From Bacillota bacterium (GTDB taxonomy: Bacteria > Bacillota > Clostridia > Christensenellales > SZUA-584): a DNA stretch of 64,000 bases. The notes under the pieces were generated by a model, which was not told the origin of the DNA, did not search any database, and saw only the letters and a list, made by a program, of their open reading frames with translations. This document shows positions 44,012 through 52,387 of this stretch, piece after piece. The DNA lies in the NCBI GenBank assembly GCA_023390815.1, contig JAEWCC010000065.1, positions 111,418 to 175,417 on the forward strand, in the 5' to 3' direction. The translations under genes and the position numbers were made by a program. How positions within the stretch are numbered: the first letter of the stretch is position 1; each line of letters opens with the position of its first letter.

Positions 44012-44683
44012 TCATCTCCGCGGTATATCGCCAATCAGCGGATAACGTACCGCTTCATCCTCCTCGATTTCAGAGAAACGCGCGGGCGCTGTCAGGAATC
44101 GATTGTCGTTATTATCGTCGTTGGTTCTGGATACTTCCCCCACCAGCGTGGTACCGCCTTCCGCCCAGAATGTATGATATTGCCTCGGTGGCAGCGTGAT
44201 GCTTTCACCGGGCTTAAGCCTCAGCACAGTGCCCGCTTCCGCCTCACAGCGCCGCCCGTCAACCATGAGCTTAACCGGGGTAGCGGCCAGCCGCTCCTGT
44301 CCGCTGGCGTTATAGCACGCGATACACAGCTCATGACCGCCGCGGTTGATGATGTCCTCCATCTTGAAAAAATGAAAATGCATGGGCGTCACCTGCCGCT
44401 CGCGTACGACGAGGCATTTCTCCGCATACGGCTTGGGATACTCGCTGCTGTTCAGTATTCCGTTGCGTATCGTCATGGCCACAAGCCCGGTTGACGCAAA
44501 GTCCCCGAGGCCAAAATCCGTCACATCCCAGCCCAGCTTGCAGTCGCGTATCTCGTCATACTCCGTGCCCTTGTCCGCCCAGTCCGCAAGTGTCCAATAA
44601 AAGAAGGGCGGCAGTTTGAAGTTCATTTTATCCAGGAAATTGATCGATTCAAAAATAATCCGGTTGATCTGAGACCGTTTCAT
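44012..44683 (-). CDS. D-lyxose isomerase (D-lyxose/D-mannose ketol-isomerase family)
   Basis: Cupin-fold, metal-dependent isomerase of 224 residues (PF07385) that converts D-lyxose to D-xylulose and often D-mannose to D-fructose. Metal ligands fit PMHFHFFKMEDIINRGG (two His and a Glu) and RQYHTFWAE (third His). The N-terminus SQINRIIFESINFLDKMNFKLPPF is characteristic. I chose the ATG at 44683 because AGGAGG lies six bases upstream. It is the best single clue to the operon's substrate. Confidence 0.9.
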   Translation of the reverse strand: MKRSQINRIIFESINFLDKMNFKLPPFFYWTLADWADKGTEYDEIRDCKLGWDVTDFGLGDFASTGLVAMTIRNGILNSSEYPKPYAEKCLVVRERQVTPMHFHFFKMEDIINRGGHELCIACYNASGQERLAATPVKLMVDGRRCEAEAGTVLRLKPGESITLPPRQYHTFWAEGGTTLVGEVSRTNDDNNDNRFLTAPARFSEIEEDEAVRYPLIGDIPRR

Positions 44684-44715
44684 GTCTATCCTCCTGCCAT
44701 GCAACCGAGAAGGGA

Positions 44716-45666
44716 TTATGGCTGTAGGTACTTCCCGGTGCGTATAAACTCCATGGTTTCGTCAAAGCTCCTGATGCCCTCCGTAGTACCCATGGCGCCC
44801 ACGCACAGCGCTGCGTTGCCCGCCGCAAGAAGCGCAGCCTCCCGCACCTTAAGCCCCTTGACAAGCCCCGTAATAAATCCTGCGCACCATGCGTCTCCTG
44901 CGCCTGCCGCGTTTACCGCATCCACCTGGTAGATGCCCACGTAGAACGGCTCCGCCCCGGCAGGCCGCACGTAAGCGCCCTTCATACCCATTTTGATAAC
45001 CACGTTCCGGGCGCCGCCCTGCATAAACCGTATTGCCAGCGCCTCCGGATCACGCGTACCCAGCATCTGCTCCGCCTCCTCCAGGCTGGGCATAAACCAG
45101 TCCAGATGCGGCAGACAAGGCGTTACGTTTTTCATCCATTGGCCGGTGGAATCCCACGTGGAATCCATCGCCGTTGTAACCCCGTGACGCTGCGCCATCT
45201 CCAGAAGCCGCGCGGCATCCCTGCCGTCGAATCGGTTCAGCGAAAGCGTGCCGCCGATGAACAGGAAACGCGACTGATCAAGATAGTTTAAATCGATGTC
45301 CTCAAAGACCAGCGTCGCGTTCGTCCCCTGGCAATGCAGCAGGGTGCGTTCGCCGTCCGACGCGATCAGCCCCACGGACATGGAACTTTGCGCCCCGTGC
45401 ACCTGCCGGATGGCGTCCACGTTCACGCCGGATTTCTGCAGCGTACTTTTTAGAAAAGTACCGAAGCCGTCGTCGCCCACCTTGCCGAGCAGCGCCACAC
45501 GCAGGCCCAGCGTGGATATCCCGATTGCCGTATTGAGCGCACAGCCGCCGATGGACTGCGTCGCGCGTCCGACAAGGGACATATGCCCCTTGTCGGGCAA
45601 TTCGTCTACCGTGCTTAAAAACACGTCCGTACACATCTGCCCGACACAGCAAACGTCAAATTGCAT
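44716..45666 (-). CDS. PfkB family carbohydrate kinase (ribokinase-like)
   Basis: A 316-residue sugar kinase with the N-terminal substrate loop SIGGCALNTAIGISTLG and the C-terminal catalytic motif GAGD in DAVNAAGAGDAWCAGF. The usual DTxGAGD is NAAGAGD here, as in some 1-phosphofructokinase-like members, and the catalytic Asp is kept. It is the second kinase of the operon; with the fuculose-type aldolases it may make a ketose-1-phosphate, or phosphorylate a product for the FBA-like protein. GAGG precedes the ATG. Confidence 0.9.
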   Translation of the reverse strand: MQFDVCCVGQMCTDVFLSTVDELPDKGHMSLVGRATQSIGGCALNTAIGISTLGLRVALLGKVGDDGFGTFLKSTLQKSGVNVDAIRQVHGAQSSMSVGLIASDGERTLLHCQGTNATLVFEDIDLNYLDQSRFLFIGGTLSLNRFDGRDAARLLEMAQRHGVTTAMDSTWDSTGQWMKNVTPCLPHLDWFMPSLEEAEQMLGTRDPEALAIRFMQGGARNVVIKMGMKGAYVRPAGAEPFYVGIYQVDAVNAAGAGDAWCAGFITGLVKGLKVREAALLAAGNAALCVGAMGTTEGIRSFDETMEFIRTGKYLQP

Positions 45667-45678
45667 TCCGTTCCTCTT

Positions 45679-47058
45679 TCAGCCCCGCCGCTTTGCCGGT
45701 ATATGCAGCGCCTCACCGGCACAGTCGAGTGCGGCTTCCTTCACACTCTCGCTCAGTGTGGGATGGGCAAATATGATTTGCTCAAAATCCTTAACCGTGG
45801 CTTTGCACTGGATTGCAACCGTGGCCGCACTTAACAGCTCGGCGCTTTCCGCGCCCAGTATGGTGCAGCCCAGCAGTACACCCGTATCTCTGCGCGCCGC
45901 CCACTTTACAAAGCCCTCTTCACTGCCGTCCGCCATGGCCTTGCCGCTCGCCGAAAACGGAAACTTCCCAAAGACGCACCCTTCATCGCCTTCTTTTGCG
46001 GTCGTCTGCCCCACCGCGGAAAGCCCCGGTAGCGTGAATATGCAGCGCGGCATCACGTCCAGGCACACCTTCTCGTGCCCTCCCAGACAATTGCTCACTG
46101 CCACCTCAGCCTCGGCATAGGCGCTGTGTGCCAGCAGATAACCCCCGGTGACATCGCCTGCCGCATATACGTCCTCTGCTGACGCCTTCATTTCCACGTC
46201 AACGGCAATAAACCCTTTCTTGTCCGTCCTGAGCCCCAGCTCCTTCGCTGCGTCTCCCGCCGGGACGCGCCCTACAGCGACGAGCACAACTTCACTGTAC
46301 AGCTTCTGCCGCTGCGCATCTCTCTCAATTGTAACACACTTTTGCGCGTTCTCATCCGCTATGGCCAACACCTTCGAGCCCAGCAGAAAGCGCACGCCGT
46401 GCGCTTCCATCTGTTTTTGCAGCATGTCCGCAGCTTCGCGGTCCTCGCCCGGCAGCAGCGCGGGCAATATGTCGACCGCGGTCACCTCGCTGCCCAGCGC
46501 ACAAAAAGCACTCGCAAACTCCAGCCCGATTACGCCCGCGCCCACGATCACGATGCTGCGCGGCAGCTTATTGAGCGCCAGCGCGCCCGTCGAATCCAGC
46601 ACGTTGGCACCGTCCACCCCGGGCAGCGGTATTACCATATTTTTCGACCCGGTTGCGATAAGCGCCTTCCTGGTCTTGTACTCAAGGCCGTCCGCCCGCA
46701 GCGTATATGCGTCAACAAAGTGCGCTTCCGCCTGCACCACCGTGACGCCTGCCGATTTAAGCAGCGCGCTTACGCCGCCCGTCAGTTTGGCGACCACACG
46801 CTCCTTCTCCTCATATATCTTCTTATAGCTGAACTGTCCGGCGTCGCGGAATATACCCTTTTGCGTCCCCAGACGAATGCGTTCCATCAGCTGCGCCTGA
46901 GAGACGATACACTTGGTAGGAATGCAGCCCACATTGAGGCATGTACCGCCCACCCGGTCCGCTTCAAACAATATCACCTTGCCGCCCATCCGCGCCCCTT
47001 TGAGCGCGGCCGCATATCCGGCCGGGCCTCCGCCCACTACAGCCACATCATACGTCAT
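45679..47058 (-). CDS. Dihydrolipoyl dehydrogenase (E3 of a 2-oxo-acid dehydrogenase complex)
   Basis: FAD enzyme of 460 residues that reoxidises E2-bound dihydrolipoamide with NAD+. FAD site GGGPAGYAAALKGARMG, redox disulfide Cys40-Cys45 (GGTCLNVGC), NAD site VGAGVIGLEFASAF, second FAD contact DVYAAGDVTGGY, and the C-terminal His-Glu pair in AHPTLSE. The start at 47058 follows AAGGGG and is ten bases after the E2 gene. Earlier in-frame codons overlap E2 and were excluded. There is no extra N-terminal lipoyl domain. Confidence 0.95.
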   Translation of the reverse strand: MTYDVAVVGGGPAGYAAALKGARMGGKVILFEADRVGGTCLNVGCIPTKCIVSQAQLMERIRLGTQKGIFRDAGQFSYKKIYEEKERVVAKLTGGVSALLKSAGVTVVQAEAHFVDAYTLRADGLEYKTRKALIATGSKNMVIPLPGVDGANVLDSTGALALNKLPRSIVIVGAGVIGLEFASAFCALGSEVTAVDILPALLPGEDREAADMLQKQMEAHGVRFLLGSKVLAIADENAQKCVTIERDAQRQKLYSEVVLVAVGRVPAGDAAKELGLRTDKKGFIAVDVEMKASAEDVYAAGDVTGGYLLAHSAYAEAEVAVSNCLGGHEKVCLDVMPRCIFTLPGLSAVGQTTAKEGDEGCVFGKFPFSASGKAMADGSEEGFVKWAARRDTGVLLGCTILGAESAELLSAATVAIQCKATVKDFEQIIFAHPTLSESVKEAALDCAGEALHIPAKRRG

Positions 47059-47068
47059 GAGCGTCCCC

Positions 47069-48259
47069 TTACAGCACCGCAGCCAACGGCTGCTCGATAT
47101 TCTTTTTAAGCTCCGCCATGAACTGTGCGCCCACCGCGCCGTCAATGATCCGATGGTCGAACGTGGCGGTAATATCCATAATGGGGCGCAGCACGATACT
47201 GCCGCTTACCCCCACAGGCGTATCCACCACCGCGCCCACTGCCAGTATCGCGCTCTCGGGGCGGTTGATAATCGCCGTGAAGCGATCGATGCCGTACATG
47301 CCGAGATTGGATATCGTGATCGTGCCGCCCTGCATCTGTTCCGGACGCAGCCTGCCTTCCTTGGCAGCATTGATGAGCTGCTGGCTGGTCCGCGCAATAT
47401 CGCGCAGCGGCAGGGTATTGGCATTGCGTAATACCGGTACTACCAGTCCTTCGGCCACAGCCACCGCGATTCCCACATGCATCTGCTTCAATGTACGAAT
47501 GCCTTCATCCGTAAACACGGCGTTGATATACGGAACCTTCGCCGCAGCCGCTACGACGCACCGCACCAGAATATCGTTGATGGAGACCTTGATGCCCTCA
47601 CCCGACATCACCTCGTTAATCTGCCTGCGCAGCGCGATAAACGCCGTCATGTCTGCTTTGATGCTGACCGTATACTGCGGCGCTTCATGAACGCTCTCCA
47701 GCATGCGGCGCGCAATCACCTTGCGCATGGCCGACAACGGTATGAGCGATTCTTCCTCCGGCTGCGATACAGCCACCTGAACGGCGGCCACATCCGCGGC
47801 TTTTACGGCACGGCTCTGCGCCGCGTACAGCCCCTTCAGGTCCGCTCCCGTTTCTTTGGCAATCTTGCGGGCCTTGGGCGACGCCATCAACACTATATCC
47901 ACATCTTTTTCAGCCGGAACCGGCGGCCCCGCCGCAGCGGCCTTCTTCATGATCGGCTGATACTCGTCGTCATCCCCCCCGGCGGCCTGCGAAGACGACG
48001 TTTCGCTTTCCAGCTTCTCGCCGGGTTCGCCGATGTATGCCACGACCTTACCGGCTTCAACGTCGTCTCCTTCGCCATAGACGATCTTGAGCACCGTGCC
48101 CTTGGCATAGCTCTCCACGCCCATTACCGCCTTGTCCGTTTCAATCTCAAAAAGAACGTCGCCGCGGTTGACTTTTTCGCCTTCTTCCACGTTCCAGCGC
48201 ACAATGCGCGACTCTGCGGCTGTCTGTCCGCTGGCCGGCATCAATATTTTATTCGCCAT
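47069..48259 (-). CDS. Dihydrolipoamide acyltransferase (E2 of a 2-oxo-acid dehydrogenase complex)
   Basis: A 396-residue core subunit. One N-terminal lipoyl domain (residues 1-78, with Lys43 in EIETDKAVM as the lipoyl site), an Ala/Pro/acidic linker, a peripheral-subunit-binding domain (MASPKARKIAKETGADLKGL) and the catalytic domain ending TFDHRIIDGAVG with the HRxxDG active site. Substrate type (pyruvate, acetoin or branched chain) cannot be decided from motifs. AGGAAAGG precedes the start. The gene lies between the FBA-like and E3 genes. Confidence 0.95.
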   Translation of the reverse strand: MANKILMPASGQTAAESRIVRWNVEEGEKVNRGDVLFEIETDKAVMGVESYAKGTVLKIVYGEGDDVEAGKVVAYIGEPGEKLESETSSSQAAGGDDDEYQPIMKKAAAAGPPVPAEKDVDIVLMASPKARKIAKETGADLKGLYAAQSRAVKAADVAAVQVAVSQPEEESLIPLSAMRKVIARRMLESVHEAPQYTVSIKADMTAFIALRRQINEVMSGEGIKVSINDILVRCVVAAAAKVPYINAVFTDEGIRTLKQMHVGIAVAVAEGLVVPVLRNANTLPLRDIARTSQQLINAAKEGRLRPEQMQGGTITISNLGMYGIDRFTAIINRPESAILAVGAVVDTPVGVSGSIVLRPIMDITATFDHRIIDGAVGAQFMAELKKNIEQPLAAVL

Positions 48260-48286
48260 TATAAGGTCCTTTCCTGTACCCCGTTC

Positions 48287-49192
48287 TTAAAGGCCCGCTG
48301 CTTTCCCGGCACACCCAAACATTTCGATGAACTCCAGCACCTTGTCGGCAATCGCCTTGCGCCCGCATGAAATCATGTCGGCATCGCCGCCCCAGCCGAT
48401 GGTTGCGTGCGTGTTGACCTTGTCCAGATCCATGTCCGTATAGAACGGACGGATTGCGTTGATATATTGGCGTTTGAGTACCGTACCGATGTTAACTTTG
48501 GAAATGCCCAGCTTGACTGCCTGTTTCATGTCTGCCTCTCCAACACCGGTGCCGCCGTGCAGCACCAACGGCACATCAATTTCGCGATGGAGCTTTTCCA
48601 GCAATTCAAAGTCGAGCGTAGCCTTGCTGTCCTCCAGCAGATGCACGTTGCCGATGGCCACCGCGAGCGCGTCGATGCCCGTCTTGGCCACAAACTCCCG
48701 GGCGTAGTCCACATCCGTGTTTTCTCCCGTCCCGTGGCCGCCCGTAGCGATGTCGGCGCAGGGCAGGCTGCCGATCTCGCTTTCCACATCGATACCGAGG
48801 TAATGCGCCACCTTGCAAATATCGGCCGTGATGCGCAGCGTTTCATCCTTGTCCTCGCCTTCCTTCTGATACATCACCGCGTTGAATCCGGCATTCATGC
48901 CCTGATAGATCATATCGATTTCATCGGCCTCGTTAAGCAGTACCGATACGGGTACGGAAGCGCGCCGGGCTGCCTGCAGCGCAAGCGCGCCGTATGCATA
49001 TACGTCTTCCTTTACTTCGCGCTTCGGGCTGGACAGAAACTGCCCGCCAAAGCCGATAATGATGGGAGACCTTGTTTTTTCCGCCGCATCCAGCACGGCC
49101 AACATCGCGTCCATGTTGAACGCCTCAAAATATCCCACGGCATAGCCGCCTTTTTCCGCATCGGCCAGCATTCGTTTCATTCCGTATAACAT
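48287..49192 (-). CDS. Class II fructose-bisphosphate-aldolase-like protein with altered active site
   Basis: A 301-residue TIM barrel of the class II FBA/GatY/KbaY family. The overall fold markers are clear: GGYAVGYFEAFNMD, DVESEIGSL, AVAIGNVH with His184, LVLHGGTGV with His212 and KVNIGT. But the HLDH motif, which normally gives the catalytic Asp and a zinc His, reads LLNEAD, so Asp is Asn87 and His is Glu88. The usual SVMID segment reads AVMYQ. It may use a different metal set, have another reaction, or be inactive. GAGGAG precedes the start. It sits between the E1beta and E2 genes. Confidence 0.87.
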   Translation of the reverse strand: MLYGMKRMLADAEKGGYAVGYFEAFNMDAMLAVLDAAEKTRSPIIIGFGGQFLSSPKREVKEDVYAYGALALQAARRASVPVSVLLNEADEIDMIYQGMNAGFNAVMYQKEGEDKDETLRITADICKVAHYLGIDVESEIGSLPCADIATGGHGTGENTDVDYAREFVAKTGIDALAVAIGNVHLLEDSKATLDFELLEKLHREIDVPLVLHGGTGVGEADMKQAVKLGISKVNIGTVLKRQYINAIRPFYTDMDLDKVNTHATIGWGGDADMISCGRKAIADKVLEFIEMFGCAGKAAGL

Positions 49193-49207
49193 GTCAACTC
49201 TCCTCTG

Positions 49208-50224
49208 CTACGCTTTCATTAATTCTCTGATTTCCTTGGCAATGCGGTCGACACCGGGCACCACAAAGTTCTCCATCACCGGTGCGAATGGAATCGGCAC
49301 ATTGTACGTGCATATTCTTCGGATGGGCGCGTCCAGATAGTAGATTGCTTCCTGCGCCACCTTGGCCGCGACTTCCGCACCCCAGCCGTTGCGCTCCGCA
49401 TCCTCATGCACGATCGCCAGCCTGCCCGTCTTTTTAATGGAGGCGTAAACCGTATCGTAGTCGAACGGTACCAGCGTCCTCGGGTCGATCACCTCGCAGG
49501 AGATGCCCTCCTCAGCCAGCTGCTCCGCTGCCTGCAGCGCATTGTACATCATCAGCAGATTGGCGACGATGGTCACATCCGTACCCTCGCGCCGCACCGC
49601 CGCCTGTCCAAACGGAATGGTATAGTACTCGTCCGGCACCTCTCCGATGGGAGACAGCGCCCCCTTCTCCGCACGATTCCCCTTGGAGCCGTACAGCTTC
49701 TTGTGTTCAAACATGATCACCGGATCGTCGTCGTGCACGGCCGTACGCAGCAGGCCCACCGCGTCATACGCCGTGGCCGGGCATATCACCTTTAAACCGG
49801 GCACATGCGTGAAGAACCCTTCGAGGCTCTGCGCGTGCTGCGCGCCGCGCGTGGTCGCCCCCACCGGCGCACGCATCACCATCGGCACGCTGATCTCGCC
49901 GCCCGACATGTAACGCATCTTGGCGGTTTCGTCCACCAGCTGATCCATCATGCATAGCAGGAAGTCCCCGTACTGCACATCGGCAATGGGCCGAAGGCCT
50001 GTCATAGCCGCACCCGTGGCGGCTCCAGCTATCAATATCTCGGATATAGGCGTATCAATCACCCGGTCGCGAAACTCCTTTTCGAGGTTCAGCGTCACGG
50101 TAAATGCGCCGCCGAAACCGCCGGGTATCCCGATATCCTCGCCAATGCAGAACACCCGCTCGTCCCGCCTCATCTCCTCCGCTATCGCGTCGCGAAGCGC
50201 CTCGGCAATCGTCTTTTTTGCCAT
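49208..50224 (-). CDS. 2-oxo-acid dehydrogenase E1 beta subunit
   Basis: A 338-residue beta subunit of the heterotetrameric thiamine-diphosphate enzyme. Characteristic segments are CIGEDIG, RVIDTPISEILIAGAATGAAMTG, YMSGGEISVPMVMRAPVG and EVIDPRTLVPFD. The ATG shares a base with the alpha-subunit stop (TAATG), giving coupled translation and equal subunit amounts. It resembles pyruvate and acetoin dehydrogenase E1 beta about equally to the eye. Confidence 0.95.
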   Translation of the reverse strand: MAKKTIAEALRDAIAEEMRRDERVFCIGEDIGIPGGFGGAFTVTLNLEKEFRDRVIDTPISEILIAGAATGAAMTGLRPIADVQYGDFLLCMMDQLVDETAKMRYMSGGEISVPMVMRAPVGATTRGAQHAQSLEGFFTHVPGLKVICPATAYDAVGLLRTAVHDDDPVIMFEHKKLYGSKGNRAEKGALSPIGEVPDEYYTIPFGQAAVRREGTDVTIVANLLMMYNALQAAEQLAEEGISCEVIDPRTLVPFDYDTVYASIKKTGRLAIVHEDAERNGWGAEVAAKVAQEAIYYLDAPIRRICTYNVPIPFAPVMENFVVPGVDRIAKEIRELMKA

Positions 50225-51210
50225 TATCGCAAGCCCTCCTGCACATACGCATACTTCAGTCCGTCTTCGGGCGCCATGGATGGCTGTTCTTTGGCATATT
50301 CCACTGCCTCATCGATGTCCGCCTCTACCTTGTTGTCTATCGCGTCCAGCTCGGCGCGCGTCGCTTTGCCCGCATCCACCAGGCGCTGTCCGAACGTCAG
50401 TATCGCGTCGCGCTTGGCCCATTCCGCTTCCTCTTCGCGCGTCCGGTAAGCGCACGCATCGTTGCGGCTGTGCCCGCCGATGCGGTAGGTCTTAAGCTCC
50501 AGCACCGTGGGGCCTTCCCCTGCGCGGGCACGCTCCACAGCCCGCTTCGCCGCTTTGCTTACGGCAATTACATCGTTGCCATCCACGACCTCGCCGGGGA
50601 TTCCGTATGCCGCCGCCCGGTCCGCCAGATTCTCCACCAGCGCCGTCAGCTTAATGGAGGTGGACGCACCGTACAGGTTGTTCTCAATCGCAAATACCAC
50701 GGGCAGCTTCCATATTGCCGCGCCGTTCATCGCTTCGTGCACCGCACCCTCGTTGGTGGCACCGTCGCCCATAAACGCCACACATACGCCATCCAGTTTG
50801 CGGATCTTGAAGCTCAGGCCGATGCCCGCGGCCAGCGGCACGCCGCCGCCCACGATGGCAATCGCCGGAACCGCCCCGACACTCATGTCGCCCACATGCA
50901 TCGCGCCGCCGTAACCGTGGCAGCAGCCCGTCGATTTGGCAAACATCTCCGCCATCATGCTCTTGAGCGATACGCCCTTCGCGAGCGCATGGCCCGCCGG
51001 ACGGTGCGTCGTGGTCATATAGTCTGTTTTGCGCAGATCATGCAGCATGCCTACGGCCGTGGCTTCCTGCCCGTGGCATTGGTGGATGGTACCCGGCATG
51101 CTGCCCTCCAGGAACAGGTAATAAATCCGCTCTTCATACTTGCGTATCAATACCATGCTCTCGTACATACTCAGCAGCTTTTCTTTACTGAATTCTTGCA
51201 ATGCTTTCAT
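50224..51210 (-). CDS. 2-oxo-acid dehydrogenase E1 alpha subunit
   Basis: A 328-residue alpha subunit. The thiamine-diphosphate motif is GDGATNEGAVHEAMNGAAIWKLPVVFAIENN, with the usual GDG...NN spacing. HRPAGHALAKG, GYGGAMHVGD and the phosphorylation-loop-like RIGGHSRNDACAYR are typical of acetoin/pyruvate E1. AGGAAGGG lies directly before the ATG. It is the first gene after the transporter set. Sequence features place it nearest the acetoin/pyruvate group; the real 2-oxo acid is unknown. Confidence 0.95.
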   Translation of the reverse strand: MKALQEFSKEKLLSMYESMVLIRKYEERIYYLFLEGSMPGTIHQCHGQEATAVGMLHDLRKTDYMTTTHRPAGHALAKGVSLKSMMAEMFAKSTGCCHGYGGAMHVGDMSVGAVPAIAIVGGGVPLAAGIGLSFKIRKLDGVCVAFMGDGATNEGAVHEAMNGAAIWKLPVVFAIENNLYGASTSIKLTALVENLADRAAAYGIPGEVVDGNDVIAVSKAAKRAVERARAGEGPTVLELKTYRIGGHSRNDACAYRTREEEAEWAKRDAILTFGQRLVDAGKATRAELDAIDNKVEADIDEAVEYAKEQPSMAPEDGLKYAYVQEGLR

Positions 51211-51240
51211 CCCTTCCTGTCTAAATATTTAAAATAAGTT

Positions 51241-52386
51241 TTAGGCTTTCTTCTGGCTGGAAACATCGAACCAGACCGCGAATATCAGCACCAGTCCCTT
51301 GACGATGCTCTGGTAGCTGGACGACAGGTTCATCAGGGACATGCCGTTGTCCAGGCTTGCGATGATCAATGCCCCAATCAGCGCCCCAAACACGGTGCCC
51401 TTGCCTCCGCTCAGGCTTGTGCCGCCGATGACGCAGCTTGATATCACGTCCATTTCGTACTGATTACCCGCCGCCGACGTGGCCCCGTTAAGCCGGGATG
51501 TCAGCAGTATCCCGGAGATGGCGGACAGCACGCCCGTGATGATATACAGATTTAATACGTTCCGGCGGACGTTGATGCCCGAAAGCCGCGCGGCCTCCAT
51601 GTTGCCACCGATGGCGTAAACGATACGCCCAAATCGCGTGCGCGCCGCGATGAACGAGAACACCAGCAGCAGCAATATGAATACCAGCACCGGATACGGT
51701 ATGCCGTTATAGCTGTTCATCATCCACACAAACCCCCCGATCAGCACGGCGAAAAACACCAGCTTCAGGATGAGCGTCCAGATGGGCTCGACGGAAGAGC
51801 CATAGCGTTTGCGCGACGCCCGCTTTTCAAACAGGTATATGGTCAGCACGGCGATGCTCAAGATGCCCAGCAGTATGCCGATGATGCCGGGTACGAAGCC
51901 CGCAGAAATGCTCTGAAAGCTCTCGGACAACGGCGTGATCGTAATGCCATTGGTCAGCGCGAGGTATATGCCCCGGAAGGCCATCATACCGCCCAGCGTG
52001 ACGATAAATGACGGTATCTTTTTATAAGCCACCCAGAATCCCTGCCATATTCCGATGACTGCGCCCACTGCGAGCGCTGTTAAAATGACCGGGATGACGT
52101 CCCAGCCATAATTGACATGCAGGATGGCCGCAATACCACCCGTCAGCGCAACGATCGAGCCGATGGCAAGGTCAAAGTTGCCTGAAATAATCAGCAGTAC
52201 TGCGCCCACCGTGATCACGCCGGTGATGGACATGCTGCGCACCAGGTTGGAAAAGTTTCTTGGCGCAAGGAATATTCCCTTGGTGATGATCGTGAGCAAA
52301 ATCGCGATCAGTACAAACGCAAAGATCATGGTGTAGGTGCGCCAGTTAATCCGCTTCAGCCAGATCTTCTGAGATTTTGGATTCAT
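51241..52386 (-). CDS. Sugar ABC transporter permease (XylH/MglC type)
   Basis: A 381-residue membrane protein with about ten transmembrane segments of the BPD_transp_2 family. It contains GNFDLAIGSIVALTGG, IPSFIVTLGGMMAFRGIYL and the ATPase contact loop RLSGINVRRNVL. A longer central loop (about residues 185-200, EKRASRKRYGSS) makes it most like XylH. GGGGG lies upstream. Follows the ATPase gene by one base. Confidence 0.93.
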   Translation of the reverse strand: MNPKSQKIWLKRINWRTYTMIFAFVLIAILLTIITKGIFLAPRNFSNLVRSMSITGVITVGAVLLIISGNFDLAIGSIVALTGGIAAILHVNYGWDVIPVILTALAVGAVIGIWQGFWVAYKKIPSFIVTLGGMMAFRGIYLALTNGITITPLSESFQSISAGFVPGIIGILLGILSIAVLTIYLFEKRASRKRYGSSVEPIWTLILKLVFFAVLIGGFVWMMNSYNGIPYPVLVFILLLLVFSFIAARTRFGRIVYAIGGNMEAARLSGINVRRNVLNLYIITGVLSAISGILLTSRLNGATSAAGNQYEMDVISSCVIGGTSLSGGKGTVFGALIGALIIASLDNGMSLMNLSSSYQSIVKGLVLIFAVWFDVSSQKKA

Positions 52387-52387
52387 A

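Noticed and set aside
49208..51210. Reading E1alpha/E1beta as a two-subunit sugar-phosphate transketolase, as in some apiose pathways
   Set aside because: E2 with a lipoyl domain and E3 are in the same operon, and the alpha/beta subunits show the usual 2-oxo-acid dehydrogenase motifs.
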